Below, piece by piece: positions 33,229 to 42,171 of a DNA stretch of 64,000 bases. Location: assembly GCA_046590575.1 (NCBI GenBank), contig JBKJUS010000165.1:23604-87603 (forward strand), in the 5' to 3' direction. The notes under the pieces are model-generated. The model worked only from the letters and a program-made list of their open reading frames with translations, was not told the origin of the DNA and did no database searches. The position numbers were made by a program, and so were the translations under genes. Each line of letters begins with the position of its first letter. Within the stretch, counting starts at the first letter, position 1. Source of the DNA: DATLNF01 sp046590575 (GTDB lineage: Bacteria; Actinomycetota; Actinomycetes; BP-191).

Positions 33229-34017
33229 ATGGTCATCCCGGTTCACGACGAGAACCCCACGCATCGCCGGCCGTGGGTCACCTACCTGCTCATCGTCATC
33301 AATGTCGTCGTCTTCTTTCAGGAGCCGATCGTGCGCTCGCCGATCGCCGGCGAGACGAAGGCGGCGCAGGCTTGCCGGCAGGAGGCGTTCTTCCGGGAGT
33401 ACGCCGCTATCCCGAAGGAGGTGGTCACGAACGATCCGCTCGACACCACGGCCGGTGCACCGGTCGGTGTCAACGAGTGCCGCGCCGTCAAGCCCGACTA
33501 CGACAAGTCGCCGGCGCTCTCGGTGCTCTACGCGATGTTCTTGCACGGCGGCCTGCTGCATCTGCTTGGCAACATGCTCTTCCTCTTCGTTTTCGGCAAC
33601 AACGTCGAGGATCGGCTCGGTCGGCTGCGCTACCTGCTTTGCTACCTGGTCTGGGGCTATGTTGCGACGTACGTCTTCGCGTTCGCCTTCCGTGACTCGA
33701 CGACGGTGCTCGTCGGTGCCTCGGGCGCGGTGGCAGGCGTCCTCGGCGCCTACCTGAAGCTCTTCCCGCGGGCCCGGGTGCTGAGCCTCGTGCCGTTCTT
33801 GTTCTTCTTCCCGTTGCGCCTGCCGGCCTGGCTGGTGCTCGGCTCGTGGTTCGCCTTGCAGTACGTCTACTCGCAGGGGGCCGGGCTCACCGAAGGCAGC
33901 GGCGTCGCCTACCTCGCCCACGTCGCCGGATTCATCGCGGGCTTCGTGACGCTGCTCGTCCTGCGGACTCGAGGAGGGCAGCGGAGCGGCAGACGGCGTG
34001 GCAGGCTGGCCGCATGA
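33229..34017 (+). CDS. Rhomboid-family intramembrane serine protease
   Basis: The 262-residue protein has the six-helix rhomboid layout with MFLHGGLLHLLGNMLFLFVFG (helix 2, including the HxxxN-type His and Asn), the catalytic GASGAVAGVLG (Ser) and the catalytic His in LAHVAGFIAGF. A long loop (about 35-100) with two Cys lies between helices 1 and 2. It cleaves transmembrane substrates within the membrane; the target is unknown. Its ATGA overlap (34014-34017) with the HhH-GPD gene shows the two are translated together, which is an unusual partnership. Confidence 0.93.
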   Translation: MVIPVHDENPTHRRPWVTYLLIVINVVVFFQEPIVRSPIAGETKAAQACRQEAFFREYAAIPKEVVTNDPLDTTAGAPVGVNECRAVKPDYDKSPALSVLYAMFLHGGLLHLLGNMLFLFVFGNNVEDRLGRLRYLLCYLVWGYVATYVFAFAFRDSTTVLVGASGAVAGVLGAYLKLFPRARVLSLVPFLFFFPLRLPAWLVLGSWFALQYVYSQGAGLTEGSGVAYLAHVAGFIAGFVTLLVLRTRGGQRSGRRRGRLAA

Positions 34018-34631
34018 CGCCAGCCGCTGCCAAGTCCCGTGCCATCTGCCTCGCCCAGCAGCCTGAGGCGGACGCGCTCCTGACGCGCGACCCGCTCGCG
34101 CTGCTCATCGGAATGGTGCTCGACCAGCAGTTCCCGCTCGAACGCGCGTTTGCCGGGCCATGGGTGCTGACGCAGCGGCTCGGGTACACGCCCGGTGCCG
34201 CCGAGCTTGCGTCGTACGACGCCGACGCATTGGCCGCGGTCTTCGCCCAGCCACCGTGCATCCACCGCTTCCCCGGGTCGATGGCCGCACGCGTGCAGCA
34301 GATGTGCGCGCACCTGATCGAGGTGTACGACGGCGACGCGGCTGCGGTGTGGACCGGCGCGAAGACCGGCGAGGAGCTGCTGTCTCGGCTGCGCGCTGTG
34401 CCCGGCTTCGGGGAGCAGAAGGCGAAAATCTTCCTGGCGTTGCTCGGCAAGCAGCTCGGAGTCCGGCCTCGCGGCTGGCGGGAAGCGGCCGGCGTGTATG
34501 GCGAGGACGGCGCGAAGCGCTCCGTCGCTGACATCACAGGTCCCGACTCGCTGCTCGAGGTGCGGGCTTACAAGCAGCAGATGAAAGCCGCGGCGAAGGC
34601 GGGCAGTCCTGCGCCGAAGCGCGGCCGCTGA
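34014..34631 (+). CDS. HhH-GPD family protein (base-excision glycosylase-like)
   Basis: The 205-residue protein has the DNA-glycosylase pattern: LLIGMVLDQQFPLERAFAGP at the N terminus and a helix-hairpin-helix RLRAVPGFGEQKAKIFLALLGK, then GWREAAG. It matches a small subfamily of uncharacterised HhH-GPD proteins common in actinobacteria. The catalytic Asp of the superfamily is not obvious after the hairpin, so lyase or glycosylase activity is doubtful. The start at ATG 34014 overlaps the rhomboid stop. DNA repair is the family expectation, not a proven role. Confidence 0.85.
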   Translation: MTPAAAKSRAICLAQQPEADALLTRDPLALLIGMVLDQQFPLERAFAGPWVLTQRLGYTPGAAELASYDADALAAVFAQPPCIHRFPGSMAARVQQMCAHLIEVYDGDAAAVWTGAKTGEELLSRLRAVPGFGEQKAKIFLALLGKQLGVRPRGWREAAGVYGEDGAKRSVADITGPDSLLEVRAYKQQMKAAAKAGSPAPKRGR

Positions 34632-34653
34632 ATTTTTAGGCGATTTTTGACCT

Positions 34654-35595
34654 TCAAAGTTTGGTGACGTCCGTCCCGGCCCGGAGCAGCGAGAGCTTCT
34701 CGGAGTTGGCGGGGTGAAGCAGCAGCCGGCTGGTTGCTGCGGCCGCGCGCTCCTCGATCTCATCGAGGTGCCGGCCGCGCATGCTGTTCACGCTCAGCCG
34801 GGCCAGCGTCGCGACATCAGGTTCGACGACGAGAACTGGTGTGCCGCTGCGGCGCACCCGGCGGGCTTCAGAGACGACGTAGCGATGCCAGAGCAGGCGC
34901 AAGCTCAGGTCGACTCGTGGCCGGGCCGCCGTCGGCAGCACGGACATGGGGGAGCTGATCACGACGAGATCGAGCCCGCACCCGGCCAGTACATCGGCGT
35001 TGGTCGGCGAGTGAATGCCACCATCGACGTACTCCACGCCGTTGATGTCCACCGGCTTGAAGTAGCCCGGTATCGCGCAGGAGGCGGCGACGGCGCTGGC
35101 GACGTCGGCGGGCGGCGCGCCTTCGCGGCCGAAGACCACCCGTACCCCGTCGCGTCGTCGAGCCGCCACGACCCACATCTCCCGCTCCGGCCAGGCCGAA
35201 CCGAATCGTCGTCGTACGCCGACCGAGATGAGGTCCGTGGACCTGCTGCCGGCGGGTACCAGAGCAGTGGCGAGGACCACGGGTCGGGCCAGCCAAGGAC
35301 GACGGATCGCGGCAGCCAGCACGCCGACTCCGGCGATCCGGCGGACGGAGGTCGCGGCGTCTGGCGCGTCGTCCGGGAGGGACGCGACCGGCTGGCCGCT
35401 GGGGGAGCGCAGCGAAGCGCCGATGATCGAGCCGGCTGACGTGCCCACCACGATGGCGGCCGTGCGGGCGTCCCACCCTGCGGTGACCTGGAGCGCGGAG
35501 AGCACTCCGCGGTGAAATGCCTCACCGGTGATCCCACCGGCACCGAGGACCAGACCGACCCGCGTCACCGGATCGACTGCTCCCGCAGCCTGCAT
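34654..35595 (-). CDS. Patatin-like phospholipase
   Basis: The 313-residue protein has the patatin dyad. The oxyanion loop is GLVLGAGGITGEAFHRGVL, the nucleophile elbow is VVGTSAGSIIGASL (Ser in GTSAGS), and the second catalytic residue is the Asp in EYVDGGIHSPTN. An insertion of about 60 residues lies between them. There is no signal peptide, so it likely acts on membrane lipids from inside. Its ATG shares one base with the preceding gene's stop (TGATG at 35593-35597), coupling it to the acidic repeat protein. The substrate lipid is not defined. Confidence 0.92.
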   Translation of the reverse strand: MQAAGAVDPVTRVGLVLGAGGITGEAFHRGVLSALQVTAGWDARTAAIVVGTSAGSIIGASLRSPSGQPVASLPDDAPDAATSVRRIAGVGVLAAAIRRPWLARPVVLATALVPAGSRSTDLISVGVRRRFGSAWPEREMWVVAARRRDGVRVVFGREGAPPADVASAVAASCAIPGYFKPVDINGVEYVDGGIHSPTNADVLAGCGLDLVVISSPMSVLPTAARPRVDLSLRLLWHRYVVSEARRVRRSGTPVLVVEPDVATLARLSVNSMRGRHLDEIEERAAAATSRLLLHPANSEKLSLLRAGTDVTKL

Positions 35596-36923
35596 CAGTC
35601 GGTCGCGGCAGGGGGGTCCTGTGGTGCCGGGGCGGTGTCGGAAGGGACCTCGGCCGCTGGGACGTCGACGGCAGTCGGCTCGGTCGAGTCGGTGAGGGGC
35701 GCCGGCTCGACGGGAGTGGGCGGCGCGCCGGGCGCAGGCGCCTCGACGGAGACAGCTTCGGCCGGTGCTGTGTCGGCCGGTGCTGTGTCGGCCGGTGCTG
35801 TGTCGGCCGGTGCTGTGGGCTCATCAGGGGCAGCCCCGGTTCCAGGGTCGGCGGGTGCCGTCGGCGGGGCCTGCTCCGGCTGGTCGAGCATCGGCACGGC
35901 GAAGTCCGTCGGTGCCGCGGTCTCTTCAGGGGCGTTCGAGTCCGTCGCAGGCGTCGGCTCTCCCTCGCCGGAAGCGATCGCCGCCCCCTCGGCTGGTTGC
36001 CCCACTGCGGCTGGTTGCCCCACTGCGGCGGGCTGCGCGACCTCTGCCGGCGGTGCGCCGGGATCCTGCGGCGGAGTCATCGCCTCTGAGGTCCCCTGCG
36101 CGGTCGACGGTCCTTGCGCTTCGATCAGCGGCGGCGGGTCGCCGGAGACCTCCAGGCTGGCCACAGAACCGTCGGCCCCATCGCCGGGCTCGCCTGGGAC
36201 GACGCCCTCGGTGGGAGTGGCCGCGTCGGCCGCGTCGGCCGGACCCTTCTTGCCTCGTCCGCCGCGGCGGCGGCGCTTCTTCGCCCCGTCGGCGCCGGCG
36301 ATCTCGTCGCCGGGCCGGGGTGGCCGAGCCTCACCTGGTGTACGGGCAGCGCGCTCCGCGCGCGGCCGCGGCTTCTTCTTCGGCGGCGGGGGAGCGTCGT
36401 CGGGATGAGTCTTCACCCACTCGGTGAGGATCGCGTCGTGCACGACGCCCCAGCGCCGGCGTACGTCGTCCCAGTCGGCGTCGGCCGACTGCGCAGCGGT
36501 AACCAGCTCCCAGGCGAACCGCGCGGCGGGGTTGGGCTTACGCCCCCGCAGCAGCTGATCCGCCATTTTGTGGCCGGCGGCCTGGAAGTCCGACCAGCCC
36601 TCAGCGGCCTCGCCGGCGGCGATCAGCTCGACTTCGCCCGGACGCGGGCCCCGGGGGGCCGCTGGTTCGCGCCGAGGTCGTTCGCCACTAGCGGTCGGGC
36701 GGGCGGATCCGCCGGCCGGGCGCGCAGACCCACTGGCCGGGCGGGAACCCACCGGACGACCACGGCCGGCTGGTCGCTCGCGAGACTTCTCTTCCTCGTA
36801 CGGGATGCCGAGGCGGAGCGCCTCTTCTTTACGGGCCTCACGCTCGAGGGCGTCGTTGAAGCGGAGGATCTCCTTGTTCTCGTTGACCACGGACTTGTCC
36901 ATGAAGGACACGCGCTTGCTCAT
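35595..36923 (-). CDS. Uncharacterised protein with Pro/Ala-rich repeat tail, coupled to patatin
   Basis: The ATG at 36923 gives 442 residues. The N-terminal part (about 1-60: NENKEILRFNDALEREARKE) is a charged helix. An Arg/Gly/Ala-rich stretch (60-110) is followed by a compact block (about 110-190: SDFQAAGHKMADQLLRGRK, AWELVTAAQSADADWDDVRR). A Lys/Arg patch KKRRRRGGRGKKG follows, and the rest is a long acidic Pro/Ala/Glu tail that includes two tandem repeats. I do not recognise a family. The basic patch suggests nucleic-acid contact, and the tail is probably disordered. Start sites at 37004 or 36923 are both possible; ATG 36923 fits better. It is the first gene of an operon with the patatin. 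Confidence 0.7.
   Translation of the reverse strand: MSKRVSFMDKSVVNENKEILRFNDALEREARKEEALRLGIPYEEEKSRERPAGRGRPVGSRPASGSARPAGGSARPTASGERPRREPAAPRGPRPGEVELIAAGEAAEGWSDFQAAGHKMADQLLRGRKPNPAARFAWELVTAAQSADADWDDVRRRWGVVHDAILTEWVKTHPDDAPPPPKKKPRPRAERAARTPGEARPPRPGDEIAGADGAKKRRRRGGRGKKGPADAADAATPTEGVVPGEPGDGADGSVASLEVSGDPPPLIEAQGPSTAQGTSEAMTPPQDPGAPPAEVAQPAAVGQPAAVGQPAEGAAIASGEGEPTPATDSNAPEETAAPTDFAVPMLDQPEQAPPTAPADPGTGAAPDEPTAPADTAPADTAPADTAPAEAVSVEAPAPGAPPTPVEPAPLTDSTEPTAVDVPAAEVPSDTAPAPQDPPAATD
35761..35820 (-). repeat. Four tandem 15-bp repeats in the acidic-tail gene
   Basis: The + strand unit GCCGGTGCTGTGTCG occurs at 35761, 35776 and 35791, with a fourth degenerate copy at 35806. It encodes ADTAP five-residue repeats on the minus strand. 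Copy number may vary between strains. Confidence 0.92.
35992..36027 (-). repeat. Two exact 18-bp repeats
   Basis: The unit GCTGGTTGCCCCACTGCG is present at 35992-36009 and 36010-36027, encoding the repeated AVGQPA block of the tail. Confidence 0.92.
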
Positions 36924-37047
36924 GCCAGTGGCCTTCTTCTTGCTCACGAGACGCGCAGCCCTCCGCTTGGTGACCAGGTGCCGATGACCGGGTCCAGCGA
37001 ACACCCTGCCATTACGAGGGGTGTTTCGTCGCCTCAGCAGCGATGGA

Positions 37048-37085
37048 CGCCTCAGCTGGCCGTCACGTCGTACCCCGCTGAGGCG
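37048..37085 (-). terminator. Terminator hairpin after the PIG-L deacetylase gene
   Basis: Arms CGCCTCAGC (37048-37056) and GCTGAGGCG (37077-37085) pair perfectly. The hairpin is just beyond the stop at 37092 on the minus strand. A third copy of the arm sits at 37030-37038, allowing an alternative fold. The remaining gap (36924-37047) shows no gene. Confidence 0.55.
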
Positions 37086-37091
37086 CCGACC

Positions 37092-37811
37092 TCAGGCTGT
37101 GTCGATCACCCGATAGGCCTCGGCTAACCGGCCCTCAGGCAGGCCCGCGGCCTGGGCCTGGACGGTGAGCCAGTTGCGCAGCATCCCGTCGAGGTCGTCC
37201 ATGTGCGCGGTCTGGCTGACGTGCTGACGCAGCGCCGCGATCTTCGCGTCGTAGGTGTCGGTTACGTCGATCCACCGGTCTGCGTCGGCTGACATGAGCC
37301 ACATTTCCGCCACTGACCACGCCTCGAGCCCCTCCTCGGCCAGCAACTCGGGGTGCGCGAACGGGTTGCGCGCATCGGGGTAGACCGCGCACATCGCGGC
37401 CTCGCCAGTGGCCAGGTGGTCGGGGTGGCTGGCGTAGATGCGGGTGTAGTTGCGCTCCGGCGACTGGGTGAGCACTCGCTGCGGACGCACCTGGCGGATG
37501 ACCCGGGAGATGTCGCGTCGCAGCTCGTGCGTGACGTAGAGCCGGCCGTCGGGGTAGCCCAGGAATCGGACGTCAGTGACCCCGACCTCCTCGGCCGCAG
37601 CGCGCTGCTCGGCCTGGCGGATGCCGGCGATGTCTGACCTCGGCACGTCGGGGTCGAAGCCGCCCGCGTCGCCGTTCGTCACGATGCAGTAGGTGACCTC
37701 GATGCCAGCCTTCGTCCAGGTGGCGATCGTGCCGGCCGAGCCGAAGTCGACATCGTCAGGGTGGGCCGTGATGACGAGCACGCGCTCGACGTCGGTGTCG
37801 GCCAGTGGCAT
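37092..37811 (-). CDS. PIG-L family deacetylase (LmbE-like)
   Basis: The 239-residue protein has VLVITAHPDDVDFGSAGTIA, which carries the zinc-binding HPDD, and the second His in SHPDHLATGE. These are the defining sites of GlcNAc-deacetylases of the LmbE/MshB/PIG-L superfamily. The middle (DAGGFDPDVPR; VRFLGYPDGRLY) is typical of the broader family and lacks features unique to MshB or Mca, so mycothiol chemistry is possible but not shown. It is cytoplasmic and removes an N-acetyl group from a glucosamine-type compound. It is divergent from xthA, with 97 bases between starts. Confidence 0.9.
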   Translation of the reverse strand: MPLADTDVERVLVITAHPDDVDFGSAGTIATWTKAGIEVTYCIVTNGDAGGFDPDVPRSDIAGIRQAEQRAAAEEVGVTDVRFLGYPDGRLYVTHELRRDISRVIRQVRPQRVLTQSPERNYTRIYASHPDHLATGEAAMCAVYPDARNPFAHPELLAEEGLEAWSVAEMWLMSADADRWIDVTDTYDAKIAALRQHVSQTAHMDDLDGMLRNWLTVQAQAAGLPEGRLAEAYRVIDTA

Positions 37812-37908
37812 GTAGTCCTCCTCGAGTGTCCTGCGAGGCTCATCCTTCCAGTCGCCACAGATATTCCCGCCGGATGCGCTGCGGGCCGGGAGCGGGAAGG
37901 ATTGTCAC

Positions 37909-38679
37909 GTGCTCCTCGCGACGTGGAACGTCAACTCGCTCACCGCCCGGCTGCCCCGGGTGCTGGAGTTCCTCGGCGTACATCGGCCGGACGTGCTGTG
38001 CCTTCAGGAGACCAAGGTGCGCCCAGAGGCGTTCCCGCACGCCGACCTCGCCACGGCGGGCTATGCGGCAGTCGACCACAGTGGCGGCCGGTGGGCCGGC
38101 GTTGCAGTGATCGCTCCGGTCGGCACTCCGCTGCTCGACGCGACGCCGGGTCTGCCGGGCGAGGTCGCCGCTGAGGAGGCACGCTGGGTCGAGGCCCAAG
38201 TCGGCGAGGTGACTGTCGTCAGCGTCTATGTGGTCAACGGACGAGAGCTGGACAGCCCGGCGTACGCCGACAAGCTGGTCTTCCTCGATGCGATGGCTGC
38301 GCGGCTCGAAGCGCTGCGGGGTCGGCCGCTCTTCGTCGCTGGCGACTTCAACATCGCGCCCGCCGACGGCGACGTCTGGGACCCCTCCCTCTTCGTCGGT
38401 ACGACGCACACCAGCGGGCCGGAGCGTGAACGACTGGCGCGCATCCTCGACACCGGCCTGGTCGACGCCTATCGCCACCTCGAGCCCGACGCGCCGCACT
38501 ACACCTACTGGGATTACCGGGCCGGGCACTTTCACCGCAACCTCGGCATGCGCATCGACCTGGCGTTGGTGAGCGAGGACCTAGTCCCACGGGTGCGCCG
38601 ATGCGCCATCGACCGTGACTTCCGCAAAGGCCTCAAGCCCAGCGACCACGCACCGCTCCTCGTGCAGTTCGCCGACTAG
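37909..38679 (+). CDS. xthA: Exodeoxyribonuclease III (AP endonuclease)
   Basis: The 256-residue protein starts with LLATWNVNSLTARLPRVLEF and contains LCLQETKV (metal Glu), GDFNIAPADGDVWDP, and the C-terminal SDHAPLLVQF (Asp-His pair) of the exonuclease III fold. It cuts DNA at abasic sites and trims 3' ends in base-excision repair. GTG 37909 follows GGGAAGG. It reads divergently from the deacetylase gene and ends 16 bases from the convergent lipoprotein gene, so it appears monocistronic. Confidence 0.96.
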   Translation: MLLATWNVNSLTARLPRVLEFLGVHRPDVLCLQETKVRPEAFPHADLATAGYAAVDHSGGRWAGVAVIAPVGTPLLDATPGLPGEVAAEEARWVEAQVGEVTVVSVYVVNGRELDSPAYADKLVFLDAMAARLEALRGRPLFVAGDFNIAPADGDVWDPSLFVGTTHTSGPERERLARILDTGLVDAYRHLEPDAPHYTYWDYRAGHFHRNLGMRIDLALVSEDLVPRVRRCAIDRDFRKGLKPSDHAPLLVQFAD

Positions 38680-38695
38680 AGCTCGGGTGGTACGC

Positions 38696-39589
38696 CTATG
38701 ACCGCATCGGCTTGGTGGAGCGCATCACCGAGGTCGTGTCGCTGCTGAACTTCACGGCCTGGATCGTGCCGGTGGTCACGGCGTGCTCCTTGACGGTGAG
38801 CTGGTAGCGGTCAGCCACCCACGTCTCCATCTTCGACACGGCTTCGATGTCGCCGGAGAGCGTCAGGGTGCTCGTCACGACGGTGCAGAGCACCTTCTCG
38901 CCGCCGATGATGATCGTCTCCGTGCGGGCGACTTTCGCCTCGAGAGCGGCGGTGGTGGCGTTGTCGGTCGACACGATGGTCCACTTCCAGGTGCGCCCTG
39001 CGGTCGGTGGTTGCGGCAGCAGCTGCACCGGCTTGATGGGGCGGAACTCCTTCACGAAGGCCGGCGTGGTCAGCTTCAGCTGCACCAGGTCGATGCTCGC
39101 CGTGGAGAAGCGCACAGTCTGCTCGGTGCTGCCCTGGTCTCCGCTGAGTGATGAGTGCTGATCGTCACCGGTGGCGGGGTCGACCTGCAGCTCCGACTGG
39201 CTGTCGACCGGTTGCTCGCCGCCGAGGTCGGAGCGGAAGGTGCCTGTCGTATCCAAGGTGTAGCCGCCCGGCGCCGCTGACAGGCGCTTCGCCGCGGGGC
39301 CGGGCGGCAGCGTCGAGACTGGGCTCGGGCTGGTGTCGCTCGGGATTCCGCTCACCGTCGTGCCGGGTGCGGGTACGACGGTCGCGCCGGGTTGACTCAG
39401 CCGCGACGCGCTGCTGCTGGGCACCGCCGCAGGTGGCGCCGCCGACGTCGCGGACGCGGTCGCCGTTGCCGTGGCGCCAGCCGTGGCGCCGTCGGCTCCG
39501 GTGCTGGAGTCGTCGCCACCAGAGCAGGCCGCAAGGGACAGTGCGAGGACGAGCGAAGCCGTCGTACGGCGGGCGCGAAGTGTGATCAC
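38696..39589 (-). CDS. Lipoprotein of unknown function
   Basis: The 297-residue protein (GTG 39589) has a signal peptide with lipobox SLAAC at residues 18-22, followed by a Ser/Thr/Ala-rich linker (about 25-105). The folded part (110-295) has beta-rich segments such as GYTLDTTGTFRSDLGGEQPV, VQLKLTTPAFVKEFRPIKPV and TWKWTIVSTDN, with a recurring alternation typical of LolA/LppX-like lipid-binding lipoproteins, but I cannot confirm that. It is anchored outside the membrane. It follows the sortilin-like propeller gene in the same direction after a 43-base gap, so they may be co-transcribed. No family is firmly recognised. Confidence 0.75.
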   Translation of the reverse strand: MITLRARRTTASLVLALSLAACSGGDDSSTGADGATAGATATATASATSAAPPAAVPSSSASRLSQPGATVVPAPGTTVSGIPSDTSPSPVSTLPPGPAAKRLSAAPGGYTLDTTGTFRSDLGGEQPVDSQSELQVDPATGDDQHSSLSGDQGSTEQTVRFSTASIDLVQLKLTTPAFVKEFRPIKPVQLLPQPPTAGRTWKWTIVSTDNATTAALEAKVARTETIIIGGEKVLCTVVTSTLTLSGDIEAVSKMETWVADRYQLTVKEHAVTTGTIQAVKFSSDTTSVMRSTKPMRS

Positions 39590-39632
39590 CGACCCATCCT
39601 CTCAGTCCTTGCACAAAATGCGGCTCGAGGAG

Positions 39633-42065
39633 TTAGAGGTCGGGCAGAACGACGCGCATGATGCCGCGACCGAAGGTCGCTGCGGTCAGCGTGTCGGTAG
39701 CGCGGTTGAAGTCGAGGTCCATGATCGGTGCCCGGGGGAGGTTGCGCCCGACGGCGGACCAGCGGGCACCGCCGTCGCGGGTGACGAAGACGCCGACGTC
39801 GGTGCCGACCAGGAGGGTGTCGCGGCCGACCGGCACGATCTCGTTGACCGGGGCGCCCGGCAGGTTTCCACTGATATCGCGGAAAGTGCGGCCGAAGTCG
39901 CTGGTACGCAGCACGTGTGCTCGCCCCGCACCTGAGCGGTAGCCGGAGTAGGTGACGTAGAAGACGTTGGGGTCGGCCGGGTCAAATTCGACCCGGGTGA
40001 CCCAGGCCTTCGCCGTGACGCTGCGCGGCGCCCGAACCTTGGTCCAGGTCTCGCCGAGGTCGCGCGTGGTCCAGACCAGGCCTTCGTCCGTGCCGACGAC
40101 GAGGCGCTTGGAGTCCTTCGGCGCCGCGGCGACCCAGGTGATGACCCCGTAGATGGGGTAGCCACCCGTGTCGAGCTGCTCCGGGTCGGTGGAGAGGTCC
40201 TCGCTGATCGCGGACCACGTCGCGCCGCCGTCGGTCGAGCGGTTGAGGACGTTGCCGCCGTAGTACATGACGTCAGGGTCCGTGGGGTCGAACTGCAGCG
40301 GCGTCCACCAGCCGCGCCGGTCCGACGTCGTGGCACCCAGCGACTGGAACGAGAAACCGCCGTCGAGCGAACGGGTGCACGAGCCGTATTGCGAGCAGCC
40401 GTAGACGGTGAGGTCGTTCTCCGGGTTGACCAACGTCTGCAGGCCGTCCCCGCACAACCCGTACTTCGTCCATGACTCGGGTCGTGACACGCCGCCGACC
40501 AGGTAGCTGCGCTGGCAGAGGTTGTCCTGCAGGCCGGTCACGATGCGACCCGGCTGCTGCCGGCTCACGCCGACGCTGTAGTGCTGGGTCCAGCCCTGCG
40601 AGACGCCGGCGACCCATGAGCCGACAAGTCCGTTGGCCCGCGAGCGGTACATGCCCCCGTCGTTGCCGAGGTAGACCAAGCCGCTTACTCGCGGGTGCCA
40701 CACCATGGCGTGCTGGTCGGCGTGCACCGACACCTGGTGCAGGCCGGTGGCGACGCCGGCGAGCACAGACGAGTGCGGCACGAAGCTCACGCCGCCGTCG
40801 CGGGACTCGATCAGCTCGACGCCCGGGACGAATACCCGCTGCGCATCAGCCGGGTCGACGAACAGACGCCCGAACCACCAGCCGTACGACGAGGAGTTGC
40901 CGGTGAGCATCGACGTGTCCGGGATGACCGTCCAGGTGGCCCCGGCGTCGTCCGACCGGAAGAAGCCGCTGTGCCCGCCGTTGGTGGCGATGACGAGGGA
41001 GTAGAGGCGGTTCGGGTTGTTCGTGCCGACCGCGACGCTGATGCGACCGGTCTCTTCGGGTGACTCACCAGTCGGACCGTTGGTCACCCGGGTCCACGTG
41101 CTGCCGCCGTCGAGAGAGCGGTAGAAACCCGAGCCGCGACCGCCGTACACCCGGTGGGTGGGGTAGCGCACGTGGTCCCACGTCGTCGCGTAGACCCGGT
41201 TGGGGTTTCCCGGGTCAAAGGCTAGGTCGGCCGCGCCGGTGGTCGGAGTGGAACCCTTGAGGACGAGGGTCCAGGTGCTGCCGCCGTCGAGGGAGCGGTA
41301 CACGCCGCGCGGGCCGCCGGGCCGGTAGAGGTTGCCGGTCGCCGCGGCGAAGACCCGCTTGGGGTTCTTGGGGTCGACCACGATGCGGCCGAAGGCACCG
41401 GAGTTCGCCAACCCGACGTAGGTCCAGGTGCGGCCCTTGTTGCGCGAGCGGTAGATGCCGGTGCCGCCGAAGGTGACGCTGCCGCCGCCTGGACCGGCCT
41501 CACCGGTGCCCGCGTAGATCGCTCCGTCGCGGCCCACCGCTAACGCACCGATCGATTGGGTCAAGGTGTCCGGCCACGACGACGTGTAGGTGGTGCCGCC
41601 ATCGGTGCTCTTCCACACCCCACCGGTGGCGGTGGCGATGTACAACGTGTTGTCCTCGGTCGCGTCGACGGCGATGTCGAGCACCCGTCCGCCGATGGCG
41701 GTCGGACCCATGAGCTGCCAACGCGCGGCGGCCAGCGCCGGGTCGCGTCGAGCGGTGTCCGTGGTAAGTGCGTCGGCCTCACCCATGGCTCGGGCATAAG
41801 CGGCCGGGTCCGCGGGAGCGCCTGACCCGTCGGCCCGCTGCGCGTCGAAGAACCCACCAGGCGCCGTGACCCCCCGGTCGTCACCCAGCAGCAGGTCGGG
41901 GTCGGTGATCCGGCGTACGGCGTCCGCGGTCGACAGCCGGGGGTCGGCGCCTCGGTCCGCCGTGGGGGCGGCTACTCCGGCGCCGTGAAGTGCCAGCGCG
42001 GCCAGCCCGGCAAGGAGTGTCATGGCGTTGGTCGCGCCGACCAGCCGCACGATCCGCAAGCTCAT
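39633..42065 (-). CDS. Secreted sortilin/BNR-repeat beta-propeller protein
   Basis: ATG 42065 follows GGGAGGA and starts an 810-residue protein with a signal peptide (cut near GVAAPTA). The mature part contains about ten VPS10/BNR-type repeats with the Asp-box (S-x-D-x-G-x-x-W): STDGGTTYTSS, SLDGGSTWTLV, SDDAGATWTV, STDGGATWSA, TTRDLGETW and TRDGGARWSAV. These repeats form large propellers, related to glycosidase and sortilin folds, that bind proteins or glycans. A full sialidase active site (Arg triad, Tyr/Glu) is not seen, so a catalytic role is unlikely. It probably functions at the cell surface. The lipoprotein gene downstream may belong with it. Confidence 0.85.
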   Translation of the reverse strand: MSLRIVRLVGATNAMTLLAGLAALALHGAGVAAPTADRGADPRLSTADAVRRITDPDLLLGDDRGVTAPGGFFDAQRADGSGAPADPAAYARAMGEADALTTDTARRDPALAAARWQLMGPTAIGGRVLDIAVDATEDNTLYIATATGGVWKSTDGGTTYTSSWPDTLTQSIGALAVGRDGAIYAGTGEAGPGGGSVTFGGTGIYRSRNKGRTWTYVGLANSGAFGRIVVDPKNPKRVFAAATGNLYRPGGPRGVYRSLDGGSTWTLVLKGSTPTTGAADLAFDPGNPNRVYATTWDHVRYPTHRVYGGRGSGFYRSLDGGSTWTRVTNGPTGESPEETGRISVAVGTNNPNRLYSLVIATNGGHSGFFRSDDAGATWTVIPDTSMLTGNSSSYGWWFGRLFVDPADAQRVFVPGVELIESRDGGVSFVPHSSVLAGVATGLHQVSVHADQHAMVWHPRVSGLVYLGNDGGMYRSRANGLVGSWVAGVSQGWTQHYSVGVSRQQPGRIVTGLQDNLCQRSYLVGGVSRPESWTKYGLCGDGLQTLVNPENDLTVYGCSQYGSCTRSLDGGFSFQSLGATTSDRRGWWTPLQFDPTDPDVMYYGGNVLNRSTDGGATWSAISEDLSTDPEQLDTGGYPIYGVITWVAAAPKDSKRLVVGTDEGLVWTTRDLGETWTKVRAPRSVTAKAWVTRVEFDPADPNVFYVTYSGYRSGAGRAHVLRTSDFGRTFRDISGNLPGAPVNEIVPVGRDTLLVGTDVGVFVTRDGGARWSAVGRNLPRAPIMDLDFNRATDTLTAATFGRGIMRVVLPDL

Positions 42066-42171
42066 CAGGGGTCGTCCTCCCACATCGTCGTTCCGCTACC
42101 GACAGCACTTCGTCACCGCCTGGTTGATCCCTGTCGGGAGGAATCCCGCGTCGGAGGGCCAATATGAGGTC

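Noticed and set aside
36114..37127. A long plus-strand frame opposite the acidic-repeat gene
   Set aside because: It crosses the start region of the real gene and has Arg/Gly/Ala-only composition without motifs.
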